Notes under the pieces: model-generated | Database searches by the model: none | Told to the model about the DNA's origin: nothing | Seen by the model: the letters and a program-made list of their open reading frames with translations, nothing else | Source of the DNA: an uncultured Eubacteriales bacterium | GTDB lineage: Bacteria; Bacillota; Clostridia; Oscillospirales; Oscillospiraceae | Direction of reading: 5' to 3' | Length of the DNA: 64,000 nucleotides | NCBI GenBank assembly: GCA_934597725.1 | Contig: CAKTSK010000003.1 | Location: 1-64,000, forward strand | In this document: positions 31,394 through 41,416 of the stretch, piece by piece | Numbering within the stretch: position 1 is the stretch's first letter | Layout of the letters: the number at the start of each line of letters is the position of its first letter | Made by a program: the position numbers and the translations under genes

Positions 31394-31998
31394 AACAAGG
31401 GACCCTTGTGGTGGTCTCCGGCTTTTCCGGCGCAGGAAAGGGCACCGTGCTGGCCCAGGTCCTGGCCCGGCGGCCGGATCTGTATTTTTCCGTCTCGTTT
31501 ACCACCCGCCCCCCCCGGCAGGGAGAACAGGACGGGGTGAACTATCATTTTGTGACGCGGGAGGAGTTTCAGGCCCGCATCAACCGGGGAGAATTCCTGG
31601 AGTATGCCGAGTATGTGGGCAACTATTACGGCACCTCAATGCGGGTGATCCGGGAAAAGCTGGAGCAGGGGATCGACGTGATCCTGGAGATCGAGATCCA
31701 GGGGGCGGCCAAGGTCCGGGAAAAGATGCCCGAGGCAGTCTCCCTGTTCCTGGTCCCCCCGTCCTTTGAGGAGCTGTCCCGCCGGCTGCGGAACCGGGGG
31801 ACCGACTCGGAGGAAAAGATCCAGCAGCGGCTGGAAGCGGCCCGCCGGGAAGTGCGGGAGATCGAACAGTATGACTACATCGTCCTCAACGACACGGTGG
31901 ACCGGGCGGTGGAGGAGATCTTGGCCATCCTCACGGCCGAGGGCTGCCGGAAGGAACGGCGGCTTGCGTTGTTTACCTTGACTGAAGAAGGAGTGTAA
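31390..31998 (+). CDS. gmk: Guanylate kinase
   Basis: A 202-residue GMP kinase. P-loop SGFSGAGKGT, GMP-binding SFTTRPPRQGE and YAEYVGNYYGTS are all in place. Coupled to remA by a 4-bp overlap; rpoZ follows at once. Confidence 0.96.
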   Translation: MKQGTLVVVSGFSGAGKGTVLAQVLARRPDLYFSVSFTTRPPRQGEQDGVNYHFVTREEFQARINRGEFLEYAEYVGNYYGTSMRVIREKLEQGIDVILEIEIQGAAKVREKMPEAVSLFLVPPSFEELSRRLRNRGTDSEEKIQQRLEAARREVREIEQYDYIVLNDTVDRAVEEILAILTAEGCRKERRLALFTLTEEGV

Positions 31999-32004
31999 TG
32001 GATT

Positions 32005-32268
32005 ATGATGCTGTATCCTGCAATGAATGAACTGTTGGCCCAGGTGCCCAGCCGGTACCAGCTGGTGAACGTGGTGGCGGCCCGGGCCAGAAAGATCGCC
32101 GCCCGGGCGGAGCAGGAGGACCTGATGCTGGAGGATAAGCCCGTCAGCATCGCCATCCGGGAGATCGCCGAGGGCTGCCTGGACGACCTGGAGGAGGAGA
32201 CCATGACGGCGGAGGAGGACTGGACCGCCGAGACCCTCCCGGAGACCGGGGAGGAGACGGCGGAATGA
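32005..32268 (+). CDS. rpoZ: DNA-directed RNA polymerase omega subunit
   Basis: An 87-residue omega subunit that helps assemble core RNA polymerase. LYPAMNELLAQVPSRYQLVNVVAARARKIA follows the family start, with the usual AIREIAEG helix and a strongly acidic tail after residue 63. AAGGAG lies about 11 nt before ATG 32005; ATG 32008 is equally possible. An overlapping short ATG frame at 31998 is probably meaningless. Confidence 0.88.
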   Translation: MMLYPAMNELLAQVPSRYQLVNVVAARARKIAARAEQEDLMLEDKPVSIAIREIAEGCLDDLEEETMTAEEDWTAETLPETGEETAE

Positions 32269-32293
32269 CCGGCCGTCCCGGCCGGGCCCGCCG

Positions 32294-34762
32294 ATGAGGG
32301 TGGCCCGGATCGCCCTGGCGGCGGCGACCTTTGCCATTGACCGGCCCTATTCCTATCTGGTGCCCGACCGTTTGGCGGAGACCCTGGCCCCCGGGATGCG
32401 GGTGCTGGTTCCCTTTGGCCGGGGCAACCGGACCAGCGAGGGCCTGATCCTCTCTCTGGAGGACCAGGAGACCCCGCCGGGAAAGCTCAAGCAGGTCACG
32501 ACGGCGCTGGATGACCGGCCCGTCCTGTCCAAAGAGAGCTTGCAGCTGGCGCTGTGGATGCGGGAGCGGTTTTTCTGCACCGTGTACGACGCGGCCCTCA
32601 CCATGCTGCCTACCGGGCTGTGGTATGTGCTGAAAGAGGGCTATGCCCTGGCGCCCGACGCAGACTGGGAGCACTGGCAGCAAGAGACCAAGGACCGGCC
32701 CGGGACCCGCCAGGTGCTGTCCTTTCTGCAGGCCGCCGGCGGCCGCTGCTCTCTGGAGCAGCTGCAGGCCCTGCCGGGCCTGCACGATCCCCGGGGCGTT
32801 CTGCGGCAGCTGGAACGGGCGGGGCTGGTGGTCCGGGAGACCACGGCCCGGCGCAAGGTCCGGGACAAGACGGAGCAGATCGCCGTGCTGGCCATGGACC
32901 CTGCCGAGGCCCTCTCCCGTATGGAGGCCCGGCGGAAAAGCGCGCCCATGGGCTGGGAGGTGACCAGCCTCCTGTGCAGCCTGGGCAGCGCCAGTGTGAA
33001 AGAATTGTGTTACTTTACCGGGGCCTCCCGCCAGACGGTCAAGACCCTGGAAAAACGGGGCATTCTGACGCTCCAGGAACGAGAGGTGTTCCGCCGCCCC
33101 TTGCCGCTGGAGGAGGAGGGCCGTCCGCTGTCCGACCTGAACCAGCAGCAGCAGGAAGCCTATGAGGGCCTGTCCGCCCTGTTGGAGCAGGACAGCGCCG
33201 AGGCTGCGCTGCTGTATGGCGTCACCGGCAGCGGCAAGACCCAGGTCTATCTCCACCTGATCCAGCGGACCCTGGCGGCGGGGCGGGGGGCCATTGTCAT
33301 GGTCCCGGAGATCGCCCTGACCCCCAGCCTGATGCAGCTGTTTCTGTCTCATTTTGGCCGCCGGGTGGCGGTGCTGCACAGCTGTCTGCCCTCGGGAGAG
33401 CGGTACGACGAGTGGAAACGGGTGCGGGACGGCGAGGCCACGGTGGTGGTGGGGACCCGCTCAGCGGTCTTTGCCCCTCTGGCGGACCCCGGCCTTATCA
33501 TTCTGGATGAGGAGCAGGAGAGCAGCTACCAATCGGAGAGCATGGTGCGCTACCATGCCCGGGAGGTGGCCAAGTTCCGCTGCGCCCAGCACAAAGGGCT
33601 GCTGCTGCTGGGTTCGGCCACCCCGGCGGTGGAGAGCCGCTATGCCGCCCAGCAGGGGCAGTATCATCTCTTCACCCTGCCCCAGCGGTACAACACCCGC
33701 CCCCTGCCCCAGGTCAAGCTGGCCGACATGCGCCAGGAGCTGCGCCGGGGCAACGACAGCGGCGTGTCCCAGCTGCTGCGGGAGGAACTGGAGGACAATC
33801 TGCGCCGGGGAGAACAGAGCATCCTCTTTCTCAACCGGCGGGGCAACAGCCGCATGGTGGTCTGTTCCCAGTGCGGGCAGGCGCCCTCCTGCCCCCGCTG
33901 CTCGGTCCACCTGACTTACCACAGCGCCAACGGGCGGCTGATGTGCCACTACTGCGGCCACTCCCAGCCGCTGCCGGACCACTGCCCGGAATGCGGCGGC
34001 CGGCTGCAATTTGTGGGGATGGGGACCCAGAAGCTCCAGCAGGTGCTGCAAGGGTGGTATCCCGACACAGAGGTGCTGCGGATGGATGCCGACACCGTTT
34101 CGGCCACCCAGTCCCACGAGGTGCTGCTGGACCGGTTCCGCCGCAAGAACATCCCCATCCTGCTGGGGACCCAGATGGTGACCAAAGGGCTGGATTTTCC
34201 CAACGTGACCCTGGTGGGCGTGGTGGACGGGGACCTGTCCCTGTACACCGACAACTACCGGGCCGCCGAGCGGACCTTTTCCCTGCTGACCCAGGTGGTG
34301 GGCCGGGCAGGGCGGGGGGACAAGCCCGGCCGGGCCGTGATCCAGTCCTGGAGCCCGGACAACGATGTGATCACCTTGGCTGCCCGGCAGGATTATGACA
34401 CGTTTTATGACCAGGAGCGTCAGATGCGGCAGCTTCTGCGCTTTCCGCCGTTCTTGGATCTGTTCCGGGTGACCGTCTCCGGCCTGGAAGAGACCCAGGT
34501 CCTGCGGGCCTGCGCCCTGATCCGCCGGAGCCTGGAACCCTGGGTCAAGCCCCGGCAGCAGGGGCCGGAGGGACCAGAACTGCTTGGCCCCGCCCCGGCC
34601 CCCATCCTGAAGGTGAACAACCGGTACCGGTACCGGGTCCTGCTCAAGTGCCGCAGCGGCAAGGAGATCCGGGCCTTGCTGGCCCAGATCCTGCGGGCGG
34701 CCCAGGAGGACAAGGCCAACCGGGGGCTGTCCATCTGGATGGATGTGGCCCCCATGGACTGA
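32294..34762 (+). CDS. priA: Primosomal protein N' (PriA helicase)
   Basis: An 822-residue replication-restart helicase. The N-terminal DNA-binding domain (RIALAAATFAIDRPYSYLVP), Walker A YGVTGSGKTQVY, DEEQ box ILDEEQESSY and two zinc clusters (CSQCGQAPSCPRC; CHYCGHSQPLPDHCPECGG) are all present. It directly follows rpoZ; in Bacillus coaBC lies between them, so that gene is missing here. The start is ATG 32294. Confidence 0.95.
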   Translation: MRVARIALAAATFAIDRPYSYLVPDRLAETLAPGMRVLVPFGRGNRTSEGLILSLEDQETPPGKLKQVTTALDDRPVLSKESLQLALWMRERFFCTVYDAALTMLPTGLWYVLKEGYALAPDADWEHWQQETKDRPGTRQVLSFLQAAGGRCSLEQLQALPGLHDPRGVLRQLERAGLVVRETTARRKVRDKTEQIAVLAMDPAEALSRMEARRKSAPMGWEVTSLLCSLGSASVKELCYFTGASRQTVKTLEKRGILTLQEREVFRRPLPLEEEGRPLSDLNQQQQEAYEGLSALLEQDSAEAALLYGVTGSGKTQVYLHLIQRTLAAGRGAIVMVPEIALTPSLMQLFLSHFGRRVAVLHSCLPSGERYDEWKRVRDGEATVVVGTRSAVFAPLADPGLIILDEEQESSYQSESMVRYHAREVAKFRCAQHKGLLLLGSATPAVESRYAAQQGQYHLFTLPQRYNTRPLPQVKLADMRQELRRGNDSGVSQLLREELEDNLRRGEQSILFLNRRGNSRMVVCSQCGQAPSCPRCSVHLTYHSANGRLMCHYCGHSQPLPDHCPECGGRLQFVGMGTQKLQQVLQGWYPDTEVLRMDADTVSATQSHEVLLDRFRRKNIPILLGTQMVTKGLDFPNVTLVGVVDGDLSLYTDNYRAAERTFSLLTQVVGRAGRGDKPGRAVIQSWSPDNDVITLAARQDYDTFYDQERQMRQLLRFPPFLDLFRVTVSGLEETQVLRACALIRRSLEPWVKPRQQGPEGPELLGPAPAPILKVNNRYRYRVLLKCRSGKEIRALLAQILRAAQEDKANRGLSIWMDVAPMD

Positions 34763-34824
34763 CCTCTGCAACAGAGGATGACAATAGAAAAACAAGATAC
34801 ACTATGAGGAAGGAATGATCCGCC

Positions 34825-35325
34825 ATGATCAAGAAGATTTTACAGAAAGAAGATCCCGTTCTGCACAAGGTCTGCCACCCGGTGACCAACTTTGACCGGA
34901 AGCTGGCCGGCCTGCTGGACGACCTGGTGGCCACCCTGAAAGACGCCCAGGGCCTGGGCCTGGCCGCCCCCCAGATCGGCATTCTCCGCCGGGTGTGTGT
35001 GGTGCTGGACGACGACGAGCAGTTCCTGGAGCTGGTGAACCCCGAGATCGTCAGCCAGGAAGGGGAGCAGGAGGGCTTTGAGGGCTGCCTGAGCCTCACC
35101 GGCCGCTATGGCATCGTCAAGCGCCCCATGAAGGTGAAGGTCAAGGCCCAGAACCGCCACGGCGAGCCGGTGGAATATGAGCGGGAAGGCGTCACGGCCC
35201 GCTGCTTCTGCCACGAGATCGAGCATCTGGACGGCCACATGTACTATGAAAAGGCCGACCGCCTGTTCACCGAGGAAGAGGTGGACGAGATGCTGCTCAG
35301 AGCGGAGGAAGAAGGGGACGCATGA
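34825..35325 (+). CDS. def: Peptide deformylase
   Basis: A 166-residue Fe/Zn hydrolase that removes the N-formyl group from nascent proteins. Motif 1 GLAAPQIG (45-52), motif 2 EGCLS (86-90, metal Cys88) and motif 3 HEIEH (130-134). The residue before HEIEH is Cys instead of the more usual Gln. RBS GAGGAAGGAATG. Overlaps fmt by 4 bp. Confidence 0.95.
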   Translation: MIKKILQKEDPVLHKVCHPVTNFDRKLAGLLDDLVATLKDAQGLGLAAPQIGILRRVCVVLDDDEQFLELVNPEIVSQEGEQEGFEGCLSLTGRYGIVKRPMKVKVKAQNRHGEPVEYEREGVTARCFCHEIEHLDGHMYYEKADRLFTEEEVDEMLLRAEEEGDA

Positions 35326-36242
35326 AGATCCTGTTTATGGGCACGCCGGACTTTGCGGTGCCCTCTCTGGACGCTCTGGCAGCGGCCGGCCACCAGCTGG
35401 TGGGGGCCTTCAGCCAGCCGGACAAGCCCAAAAACCGTGGCATGAAGCTCCAGCCCACCCCGGTGAAGGTGTGTGCCGAACGCCTGGGCGTGCCGGTGTT
35501 CCAGCCCACCAAGCTCCGGGACGGCACCGCCCTGGAGACCATCCGTCAGCTGGACCCGGACCTGATCGTGGTGGCCGCTTACGGGCGCATCCTGCCCCAG
35601 GAGATTTTGGACTATCCCCGGCTGGGATGCATCAACGTCCACTCCTCCCTGCTGCCCAAGTACCGGGGAGCAGCGCCCATCCATTGGGCCATCCTCAACG
35701 GGGAGAAGGAGACCGGCGTGACCATCATGCACATGGCCCTGGCCCTGGACGCCGGGGACATCATCCGGCAGCGGGCCACCCCCATCGACCCCGATGAGAC
35801 GGTGGAGGACCTCCACGACCGCCTGGCCCGGCTGGGCGCAGAGCTGTTGGTGGAGACCGTGGCTCAGCTGGCCGACGGCACCGCCACCCGCACCCCCCAG
35901 GAGGAGAGCCAGGTCACCCTGGCCCCCATGCTCAGCCGGGCTTTGTCGCCCATGGACTGGACCCGGCCCGCCCGGGCCCTCCACGACCAGGTCCGGGGCC
36001 TCATCCCCTGGCCGGCGGCGGTGACCGAGCTGGGCGGGGTCCGGTGTAAGATCCTGGCCACCACGGTCCTGGATGAGACCACCGGCAAGGCCCCCGGCAG
36101 CGTGGTGGCCGCCGACAAGACCGGCTTGAAGCTGGCCTGCGGTGACGGTCGTGTCCTGCGCATCGACCGGCTGCAGGCGGACGGCGGAAAACGACTGGCT
36201 GCCGCAGATTATCTGCGGGGCCATCCCATTCCGGTGGATTGA
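35322..36242 (+). CDS. fmt: Methionyl-tRNA formyltransferase
   Basis: A 306-residue enzyme that formylates initiator Met-tRNA with 10-formyl-THF. FMGTPDFAVPSL opens the Rossmann domain, and the catalytic region has INVHSSLLPKYRGAAPI and the DAGDI motif; the C-terminal OB domain follows after about 205. def and fmt are coupled, as is standard. Confidence 0.96.
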   Translation: MKILFMGTPDFAVPSLDALAAAGHQLVGAFSQPDKPKNRGMKLQPTPVKVCAERLGVPVFQPTKLRDGTALETIRQLDPDLIVVAAYGRILPQEILDYPRLGCINVHSSLLPKYRGAAPIHWAILNGEKETGVTIMHMALALDAGDIIRQRATPIDPDETVEDLHDRLARLGAELLVETVAQLADGTATRTPQEESQVTLAPMLSRALSPMDWTRPARALHDQVRGLIPWPAAVTELGGVRCKILATTVLDETTGKAPGSVVAADKTGLKLACGDGRVLRIDRLQADGGKRLAAADYLRGHPIPVD

Positions 36243-36277
36243 GCCGGGATGGAGAAGCGAAAGGAGGGACCCGGAAC

Positions 36278-37615
36278 ATGTCTGCCCGAGAAGCGGCGCT
36301 GCTGACCCTGGTGGCCATGGAGCGGCAGAAAGCCTGGTCCAACGGCCACCTGAAAAAAGTCATCCAGACCCAGGGGCTGGACCGGCGGGACGCCGCCCTG
36401 GCCACCCGTCTGTGCTTCGGGGTCCTTCAGAACCGGATGCTGCTGGACCACTATTTACAGCAGTTTTCCAATATGCGCCTGGAAAAAATGGAGAGCAAGG
36501 TGCGCAGCAACCTCCGGCTGGGGGCGTACCAGATGCTCTTTTTGAGCAAGATCCCGGTCAGCGCCGCCGTCAGTGAGGCGGTGTCGCTGACCAAGAAACA
36601 CAGCAAAAATCCCCGGGCCGGCGGCCTGGTCAACGGCATCCTGCGGAATCTGGCCCGGCATCTGGACCGCCTGCCGCCGCTGGACCGGCAGGACCCCGTG
36701 GCCTATCTCTCCCTGCTCTACAGCCACCCCCGGTGGCTGGTGGAAGAGTGGGGCGAGCGGCTGGGACCGGACGAGCTGGAAGCCCTGCTCCGCCGGGACA
36801 ACGGCGAGCCGCCGGTGAGCGTGCAGTGCAACACCTGCCGCTTCTCTGCCCAGCAGGTGCGCCAGAGCCTGGAGGAGGACGGGGTCACCGTGACCCCCCA
36901 TCCCTGGCTGGCAGACTGCTTTCAGCTGACCGGAACAGGAGACCTGACCCAGACGACGGCCTGGCAGGAGGGGATGCTGTATCCCCAGGACCCTGCCGCC
37001 CGCCTGGCCGTGCTTGCCGCCGGCCTGACCCCCGGCAGCAAGGTGCTGGATGCCTGCGCGGCGCCGGGGGGCAAGTCCTTTGCGGCGGCGATGGTGATGC
37101 AGGACCGGGGCGAGATCGTCTCCTGTGACATCCATGCCCACAAAAAGGCCCTGATCCAGGCCGGAGCAGACCGGCTGGGCCTGCACTGTCTGACCGCCCA
37201 GGTGCGGGACGCCAAAAAGCCCCATCCCGCCTGGGAGGGGGCCTTTGACACGGTGCTGGCAGATGTGCCCTGCTCGGGGCTGGGGGTCATCGGAAAGAAA
37301 CCCGAGATCCGCTACAAAGATCCCCGGGAGCTGGACGAGCTGCCGCGGGTCCAGGGCGAGATCCTGGACAATCTGTGTACCTATGTCCGGCCCGGCGGGG
37401 CGCTGCTCTATGCCACCTGCACCCTGCGGACCGGGGAGAATGAGGAGGTCATCCGGGCCTTCCTCTCCCGCCACCCGGCCTTTGCGCTGGAACCCTTTGC
37501 GCTGCCCGGCCCTGTGGGCGCTGTGACAGAGGGGCAGGTGACCCTCTGGCCCCAGCGGCTGGAGACCGACGGCTTTTTCCTGGCCAAGCTGCGAAGGGAG
37601 GGCGGCCATGACTGA
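36278..37615 (+). CDS. rsmB: 16S rRNA m5C967 methyltransferase
   Basis: A 445-residue enzyme. An N-terminal NusB-like RNA-binding domain (SAREAALLTLVAMERQ...) precedes a SAM methyltransferase with DACAAPGGKSF, the catalytic-cysteine VPCSGLGVIGKKPEIRY motif and ATCTLRTGENE. I chose ATG 36278, preceded by AAAGGAGG, over an in-frame ATG at 36239 that overlaps fmt. Confidence 0.94.
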   Translation: MSAREAALLTLVAMERQKAWSNGHLKKVIQTQGLDRRDAALATRLCFGVLQNRMLLDHYLQQFSNMRLEKMESKVRSNLRLGAYQMLFLSKIPVSAAVSEAVSLTKKHSKNPRAGGLVNGILRNLARHLDRLPPLDRQDPVAYLSLLYSHPRWLVEEWGERLGPDELEALLRRDNGEPPVSVQCNTCRFSAQQVRQSLEEDGVTVTPHPWLADCFQLTGTGDLTQTTAWQEGMLYPQDPAARLAVLAAGLTPGSKVLDACAAPGGKSFAAAMVMQDRGEIVSCDIHAHKKALIQAGADRLGLHCLTAQVRDAKKPHPAWEGAFDTVLADVPCSGLGVIGKKPEIRYKDPRELDELPRVQGEILDNLCTYVRPGGALLYATCTLRTGENEEVIRAFLSRHPAFALEPFALPGPVGAVTEGQVTLWPQRLETDGFFLAKLRREGGHD

Positions 37616-38636
37616 CTTGCGATCCATGACCCTGGAGGAACTGACCGCCTGGTGTCAGGCCCAGGGACAGCCTGCCTTTCGGGGCAAGCAGCTCTTTCAG
37701 TGGCTCAGCCGGGGCGCGGCCAGCACCGACGAACTGACCGACCAGCCCAAGGCCCTGCGGGCCAAGATCGACCAGGAGGGGGGACTGTTTCCCCTGACTG
37801 TGGCGCGAAAACAGGTCTCAAAGCTGGACGGCACCATAAAATATCTGTGGAGGCTGGCCGACGGCAACTGCATTGAGACCGTTCTCATGCGCTATCACCA
37901 TGGCAACTCCGTGTGCATCTCTTCTCAGGTGGGCTGCGCCATGGGCTGTGCCTTCTGTGCCTCCACCATCGGGGGCAAGGTGCGGAACCTGACGGCAGGG
38001 GAGCTGCTGGCCCAGGTGGCCTTCACCCAGAAGGACGCCGGGCTGCCCATCTCCAACATCGTCCTCATGGGCATTGGAGAGCCGCTGGACAACTATGATC
38101 AGGTGCGGCGCTTTCTCACCCTGGTCAATCATCCGGCGGGGCTGAACATCGGGATGCGGCACATCTCGCTGTCCACCTGCGGCCTGATCAAAGGGATCGA
38201 CCGCCTGGCAGAGGAGGGCCTGCAGCTGACGCTGTCGGTGTCCCTCCACGCGCCGGACGACGAGACCCGCAGCGCCCTGATGCCGGTCAACCGCGGCACC
38301 GGCGTGGAGGCGCTGCTGGCGGCCTGCCGGCGGTATTTTGCCAAAACCGGCCGGCGGATCTCCTACGAGTACGCCGTGATCGAGGGGGTCAACGACACCC
38401 CCCGCCACGCCGCCCTGCTGGCCGACCGGCTGGAGGGGACGGTGGCCCACGTGAATCTCATTCCCCTCAACCACGTCCAGGAAAGCCCCCTCAAACCCAG
38501 CACCCATGTGGCCGCCTTCCAGCGGCAGCTGGAGAAGCGGGGCATCACCGCCACCGTCCGGCGGCGGCTGGGCAGCGACATCGACGCTTCCTGCGGCCAG
38601 CTGCGGCGCAAGGCCCAGCAGGAGGAGCGGGCGTGA
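37608..38636 (+). CDS. rlmN: Dual-specificity rRNA/tRNA A2-methyltransferase RlmN
   Basis: A 342-residue radical SAM enzyme that methylates C2 of A2503 in 23S rRNA and A37 in certain tRNAs. The radical SAM cluster is C110-x3-C114-x2-C117. The GMGEP-type SAM motif appears as MGIGEPLDN. The resolving cysteine is near the C-terminus (SDIDASCGQLR), and the methyl-carrying cysteine corresponds to the STCGL region. Overlaps rsmB by 8 bp. Confidence 0.95.
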   Translation: MTDLRSMTLEELTAWCQAQGQPAFRGKQLFQWLSRGAASTDELTDQPKALRAKIDQEGGLFPLTVARKQVSKLDGTIKYLWRLADGNCIETVLMRYHHGNSVCISSQVGCAMGCAFCASTIGGKVRNLTAGELLAQVAFTQKDAGLPISNIVLMGIGEPLDNYDQVRRFLTLVNHPAGLNIGMRHISLSTCGLIKGIDRLAEEGLQLTLSVSLHAPDDETRSALMPVNRGTGVEALLAACRRYFAKTGRRISYEYAVIEGVNDTPRHAALLADRLEGTVAHVNLIPLNHVQESPLKPSTHVAAFQRQLEKRGITATVRRRLGSDIDASCGQLRRKAQQEERA

Positions 38637-38664
38637 GAGCAGACGCGAAAGGAGATGATCCCCC

Positions 38665-39399
38665 ATGGTTTCGGTATGGGGAATGACGGACAAGGGAATC
38701 GTGCGAAGGGAAAATCAGGATTCCTGCGCCTATGAAATCATAGAAGACAGCGGCCTGGCCTGGGGCGTCGTGTGCGACGGCATGGGCGGGGCCAAGGCGG
38801 GGGATGTGGCCAGCAAGATGGCCGTGGAGACCTTCTGCACCTACCTGGAACAGCTCAAGGACCTGGAAGGGCCGCCCCCGGCGGAAGACCTGCTGCTGGC
38901 AGCGGCAGAGGACGCCAACCGGGTGGTCTATCTCAAGGCGGTCACCGACGCCGACTGCGTGGGCATGGGCACGACCATGGTGGGGCTGCTCCTCCGGGGG
39001 ACCGCCCTGTGGGTGGTGAACGTGGGGGACAGCCGGGCCTATCACATCAACGGCCAGGCCATCCGGCGCATCACCCGGGACCACTCGGTGGTGGAGGAGC
39101 TGGTGGAAAAGGGGGACCTGACCCCGGAACAGGCCCGGGTCCACCCCCAGAAAAACCTCATCACCCGGGCCCTGGGCACCTCCCGGCGGGTCAAGGCAGA
39201 CCTCTTTGCCGAGACCGTGGCCGAGGGAGACTGGCTGCTGCTGTGTTCCGACGGCCTGATCAACGAGGTCACAGACCAGGAGATCCACCAGGAGATCCTG
39301 GCCGGCGGGACCCCGGAGGAGATCTGCCGGCGGTTGGTGGAACGCACCCTGGCCAGCGGCGCGCCGGACAACGTCACCGTCGTGCTGTTCCACCTGTGA
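38665..39399 (+). CDS. prpC: PP2C-type serine/threonine phosphatase (PrpC-like)
   Basis: A 244-residue Mn-dependent phosphatase that reverses PrkC phosphorylation. Motifs RRENQDS, VCDGMGGAKAG (metal aspartate), GDSRAYHI, CSDGLINEV and APDNVTVV are in order. RBS GAAAGGAGATGA. It lies directly upstream of prkC, as in most Firmicutes. Confidence 0.95.
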   Translation: MVSVWGMTDKGIVRRENQDSCAYEIIEDSGLAWGVVCDGMGGAKAGDVASKMAVETFCTYLEQLKDLEGPPPAEDLLLAAAEDANRVVYLKAVTDADCVGMGTTMVGLLLRGTALWVVNVGDSRAYHINGQAIRRITRDHSVVEELVEKGDLTPEQARVHPQKNLITRALGTSRRVKADLFAETVAEGDWLLLCSDGLINEVTDQEIHQEILAGGTPEEICRRLVERTLASGAPDNVTVVLFHL

Positions 39400-39415
39400 G
39401 AAGGAGTGTGTTGCC

Positions 39416-41416
39416 ATGAACCAATACATCGGTAAAATGCTCGACAACCGGTACGAGATCCTGGATGTGATCGGGGTCGGCGGCATGGCGGTGGTCTACA
39501 AGGCCTACTGTCACCGGCTGCACCGGTTCGTCGCCATCAAGGTCCTCAAGCGGGACCTGGCTGCCGACGCGGAGTTCCGCCGCCGCTTCCACGAGGAGGC
39601 CCAGGCCGTCGCCATGCTCTCCCACCCCAACATCGTCTCGGTCTATGACGTGAGCAAGGGGGACGACCTGGACTACATCGTCATGGAGCTTATCGACGGC
39701 ATTACCCTCAAGCAGTATATGCAGAAAAAGGACGGCCGCCTGAACTGGCGGGAGTCGCTGTATTTCATCACCCAGATCGTCCGGGCCCTGGGCCACGCCC
39801 ATGGCCGGGGGATCATCCACCGGGACATCAAGCCCCAGAACATCATGGTCCTGCGGGACGGCAGCGTGAAGGTGGCCGACTTCGGCATCGCCCGCATCAT
39901 GTCTGCCGCCCAGAACACCCTTACCCAGGAGGCCCTGGGTTCGGTCCACTATATCTCCCCGGAGCAGGCCCGGGGCAGCCACATCGACGCCCGGGCGGAC
40001 ATCTATTCCGCCGGCGTGGTGCTCTATGAGATGCTCACCGGCCGCCTGCCCTTCGACGGGGACTCCCCGGTGTCGGTGGCCATCCAGCACATCAGCGCCC
40101 GGCCCATCTCCCCCCGGGAGATCAACCCGGACATCCCCACCGGCCTGGAGGAGATCACCATGAAGGCCATGTCCTCCCGCATCGACCTGCGGTATCTCAA
40201 CGCCGAGGCCATGCTGCGGGATCTGGAAGAATTCCGAAAGAATCCCCAGGTGGAGTTTCACTATAATCTGGCCAGCTTCCACGGCAGCCAGCCCGTACCC
40301 GACGAGCCTACCCAGGCCATGGACAGCTCCAGCTCTCTGGGCCGCCAGCGGGCCCCCAGCCGGACGCGCACCGCGCCGCCCCCCCGACGATATCCTCCCG
40401 ACGAGGAGGAGTATGAGGACGAACAGGAGCGCAAGCGCAACCTGATGATCCCCATTGTGGTGGTGATCTTTCTGGTGGGCGTGGGGATCTTCCTCTGGGT
40501 GACGTTCTTCAGTGATCTGTTCCGCTCCCAGGAGGAGGCCCTGCGGGTCCCCAGCCTGCTGGGAGAACAGATCGACGAGGTGAACAAGGACCAGGAGATC
40601 CTAAAACACTTCAAGGTAGTGGAGACCTCCCGTCAGGCCAGCGACCAGTATGAAGAAGGCGAGATCATCGACCAGGACCCCGACGCCGGCACCGAGGTGA
40701 CGGAAGGGGAGGGGCTGATCACCATTCATGTGGTGGTAAGCTCCGGCAAGGAGACGGTCGAGATGATCGACGTGCTGGGCGACACCTATGAAACGGCGGT
40801 GGCCCGCCTGCAGCAGATGGACCTGAAGGTGGATACGCCCTCCCGGGAGCCTTCGGACGAGGTGGAGGAAGGCAAGGTCATCTCCAGCGACCCCAAGGCC
40901 GGCGAAAAGGTCAGCCCCGGGGACACGGTGAAGCTGGTCATCAGCTCCGGCCCGGACACCAAGCCCATTACGGTGCCCACCCTCACCGGCATCAGCCTGG
41001 AAAACGCCAGAAGCCTGGCCAGCGGCGTCGGGCTGCGGATCTCCAACGTGACCGAGATCTACAGCAAGCAGCCGGCGGGGCAGGTGATCTATCAGAGCAT
41101 CCCCGCCAACACCACCGTGGAAGAGGGGACGGCCATCACCTTGCAGGTGAGCAAGGGGCCGGAGCCGGAGACCCCCACGCCGCCCACCACCCACACCAAG
41201 ACCATTGACATCACGCTGCCCCAGCCCGGCGAAGGAGCCGAGGGGGCGACGATCGCGGTGCGGGTCACGGTGAACGGGGCCGAGGCGTATGCCGACGACG
41301 TGAACCCGGAGCAGGGGACCATCTATGTGCAGATCTCCGGCTCCGGGACCCAGGAAGTGTGCGTCTATTTTGACAATCAGCTGCACGAAAGCTATTCGGT
41401 GAATTTTGACGAATGA
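39416..41416 (+). CDS. prkC: Serine/threonine kinase with PASTA repeats (PrkC-like)
   Basis: A 666-residue membrane kinase that senses wall fragments; in Bacillus it also triggers spore germination. The kinase domain has GVGGMAVVYK, K42, HRDIKPQN (135-142) and DFG (155-157). A basic/proline-rich juxtamembrane stretch is followed by a membrane helix (about 343-363), then three PASTA repeats (about 374-585, for example VPTLTGISLENARSLA) and a C-terminal beta-rich tail of about 85 residues. Confidence 0.95.
   Translation: MNQYIGKMLDNRYEILDVIGVGGMAVVYKAYCHRLHRFVAIKVLKRDLAADAEFRRRFHEEAQAVAMLSHPNIVSVYDVSKGDDLDYIVMELIDGITLKQYMQKKDGRLNWRESLYFITQIVRALGHAHGRGIIHRDIKPQNIMVLRDGSVKVADFGIARIMSAAQNTLTQEALGSVHYISPEQARGSHIDARADIYSAGVVLYEMLTGRLPFDGDSPVSVAIQHISARPISPREINPDIPTGLEEITMKAMSSRIDLRYLNAEAMLRDLEEFRKNPQVEFHYNLASFHGSQPVPDEPTQAMDSSSSLGRQRAPSRTRTAPPPRRYPPDEEEYEDEQERKRNLMIPIVVVIFLVGVGIFLWVTFFSDLFRSQEEALRVPSLLGEQIDEVNKDQEILKHFKVVETSRQASDQYEEGEIIDQDPDAGTEVTEGEGLITIHVVVSSGKETVEMIDVLGDTYETAVARLQQMDLKVDTPSREPSDEVEEGKVISSDPKAGEKVSPGDTVKLVISSGPDTKPITVPTLTGISLENARSLASGVGLRISNVTEIYSKQPAGQVIYQSIPANTTVEEGTAITLQVSKGPEPETPTPPTTHTKTIDITLPQPGEGAEGATIAVRVTVNGAEAYADDVNPEQGTIYVQISGSGTQEVCVYFDNQLHESYSVNFDE

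Noticed and set aside
34763..34824. CCTCTG..CAGAGG hairpin between priA and def as a terminator
   Set aside because: Only six base pairs and no T run; def follows within 40 bp and belongs to the conserved cluster.
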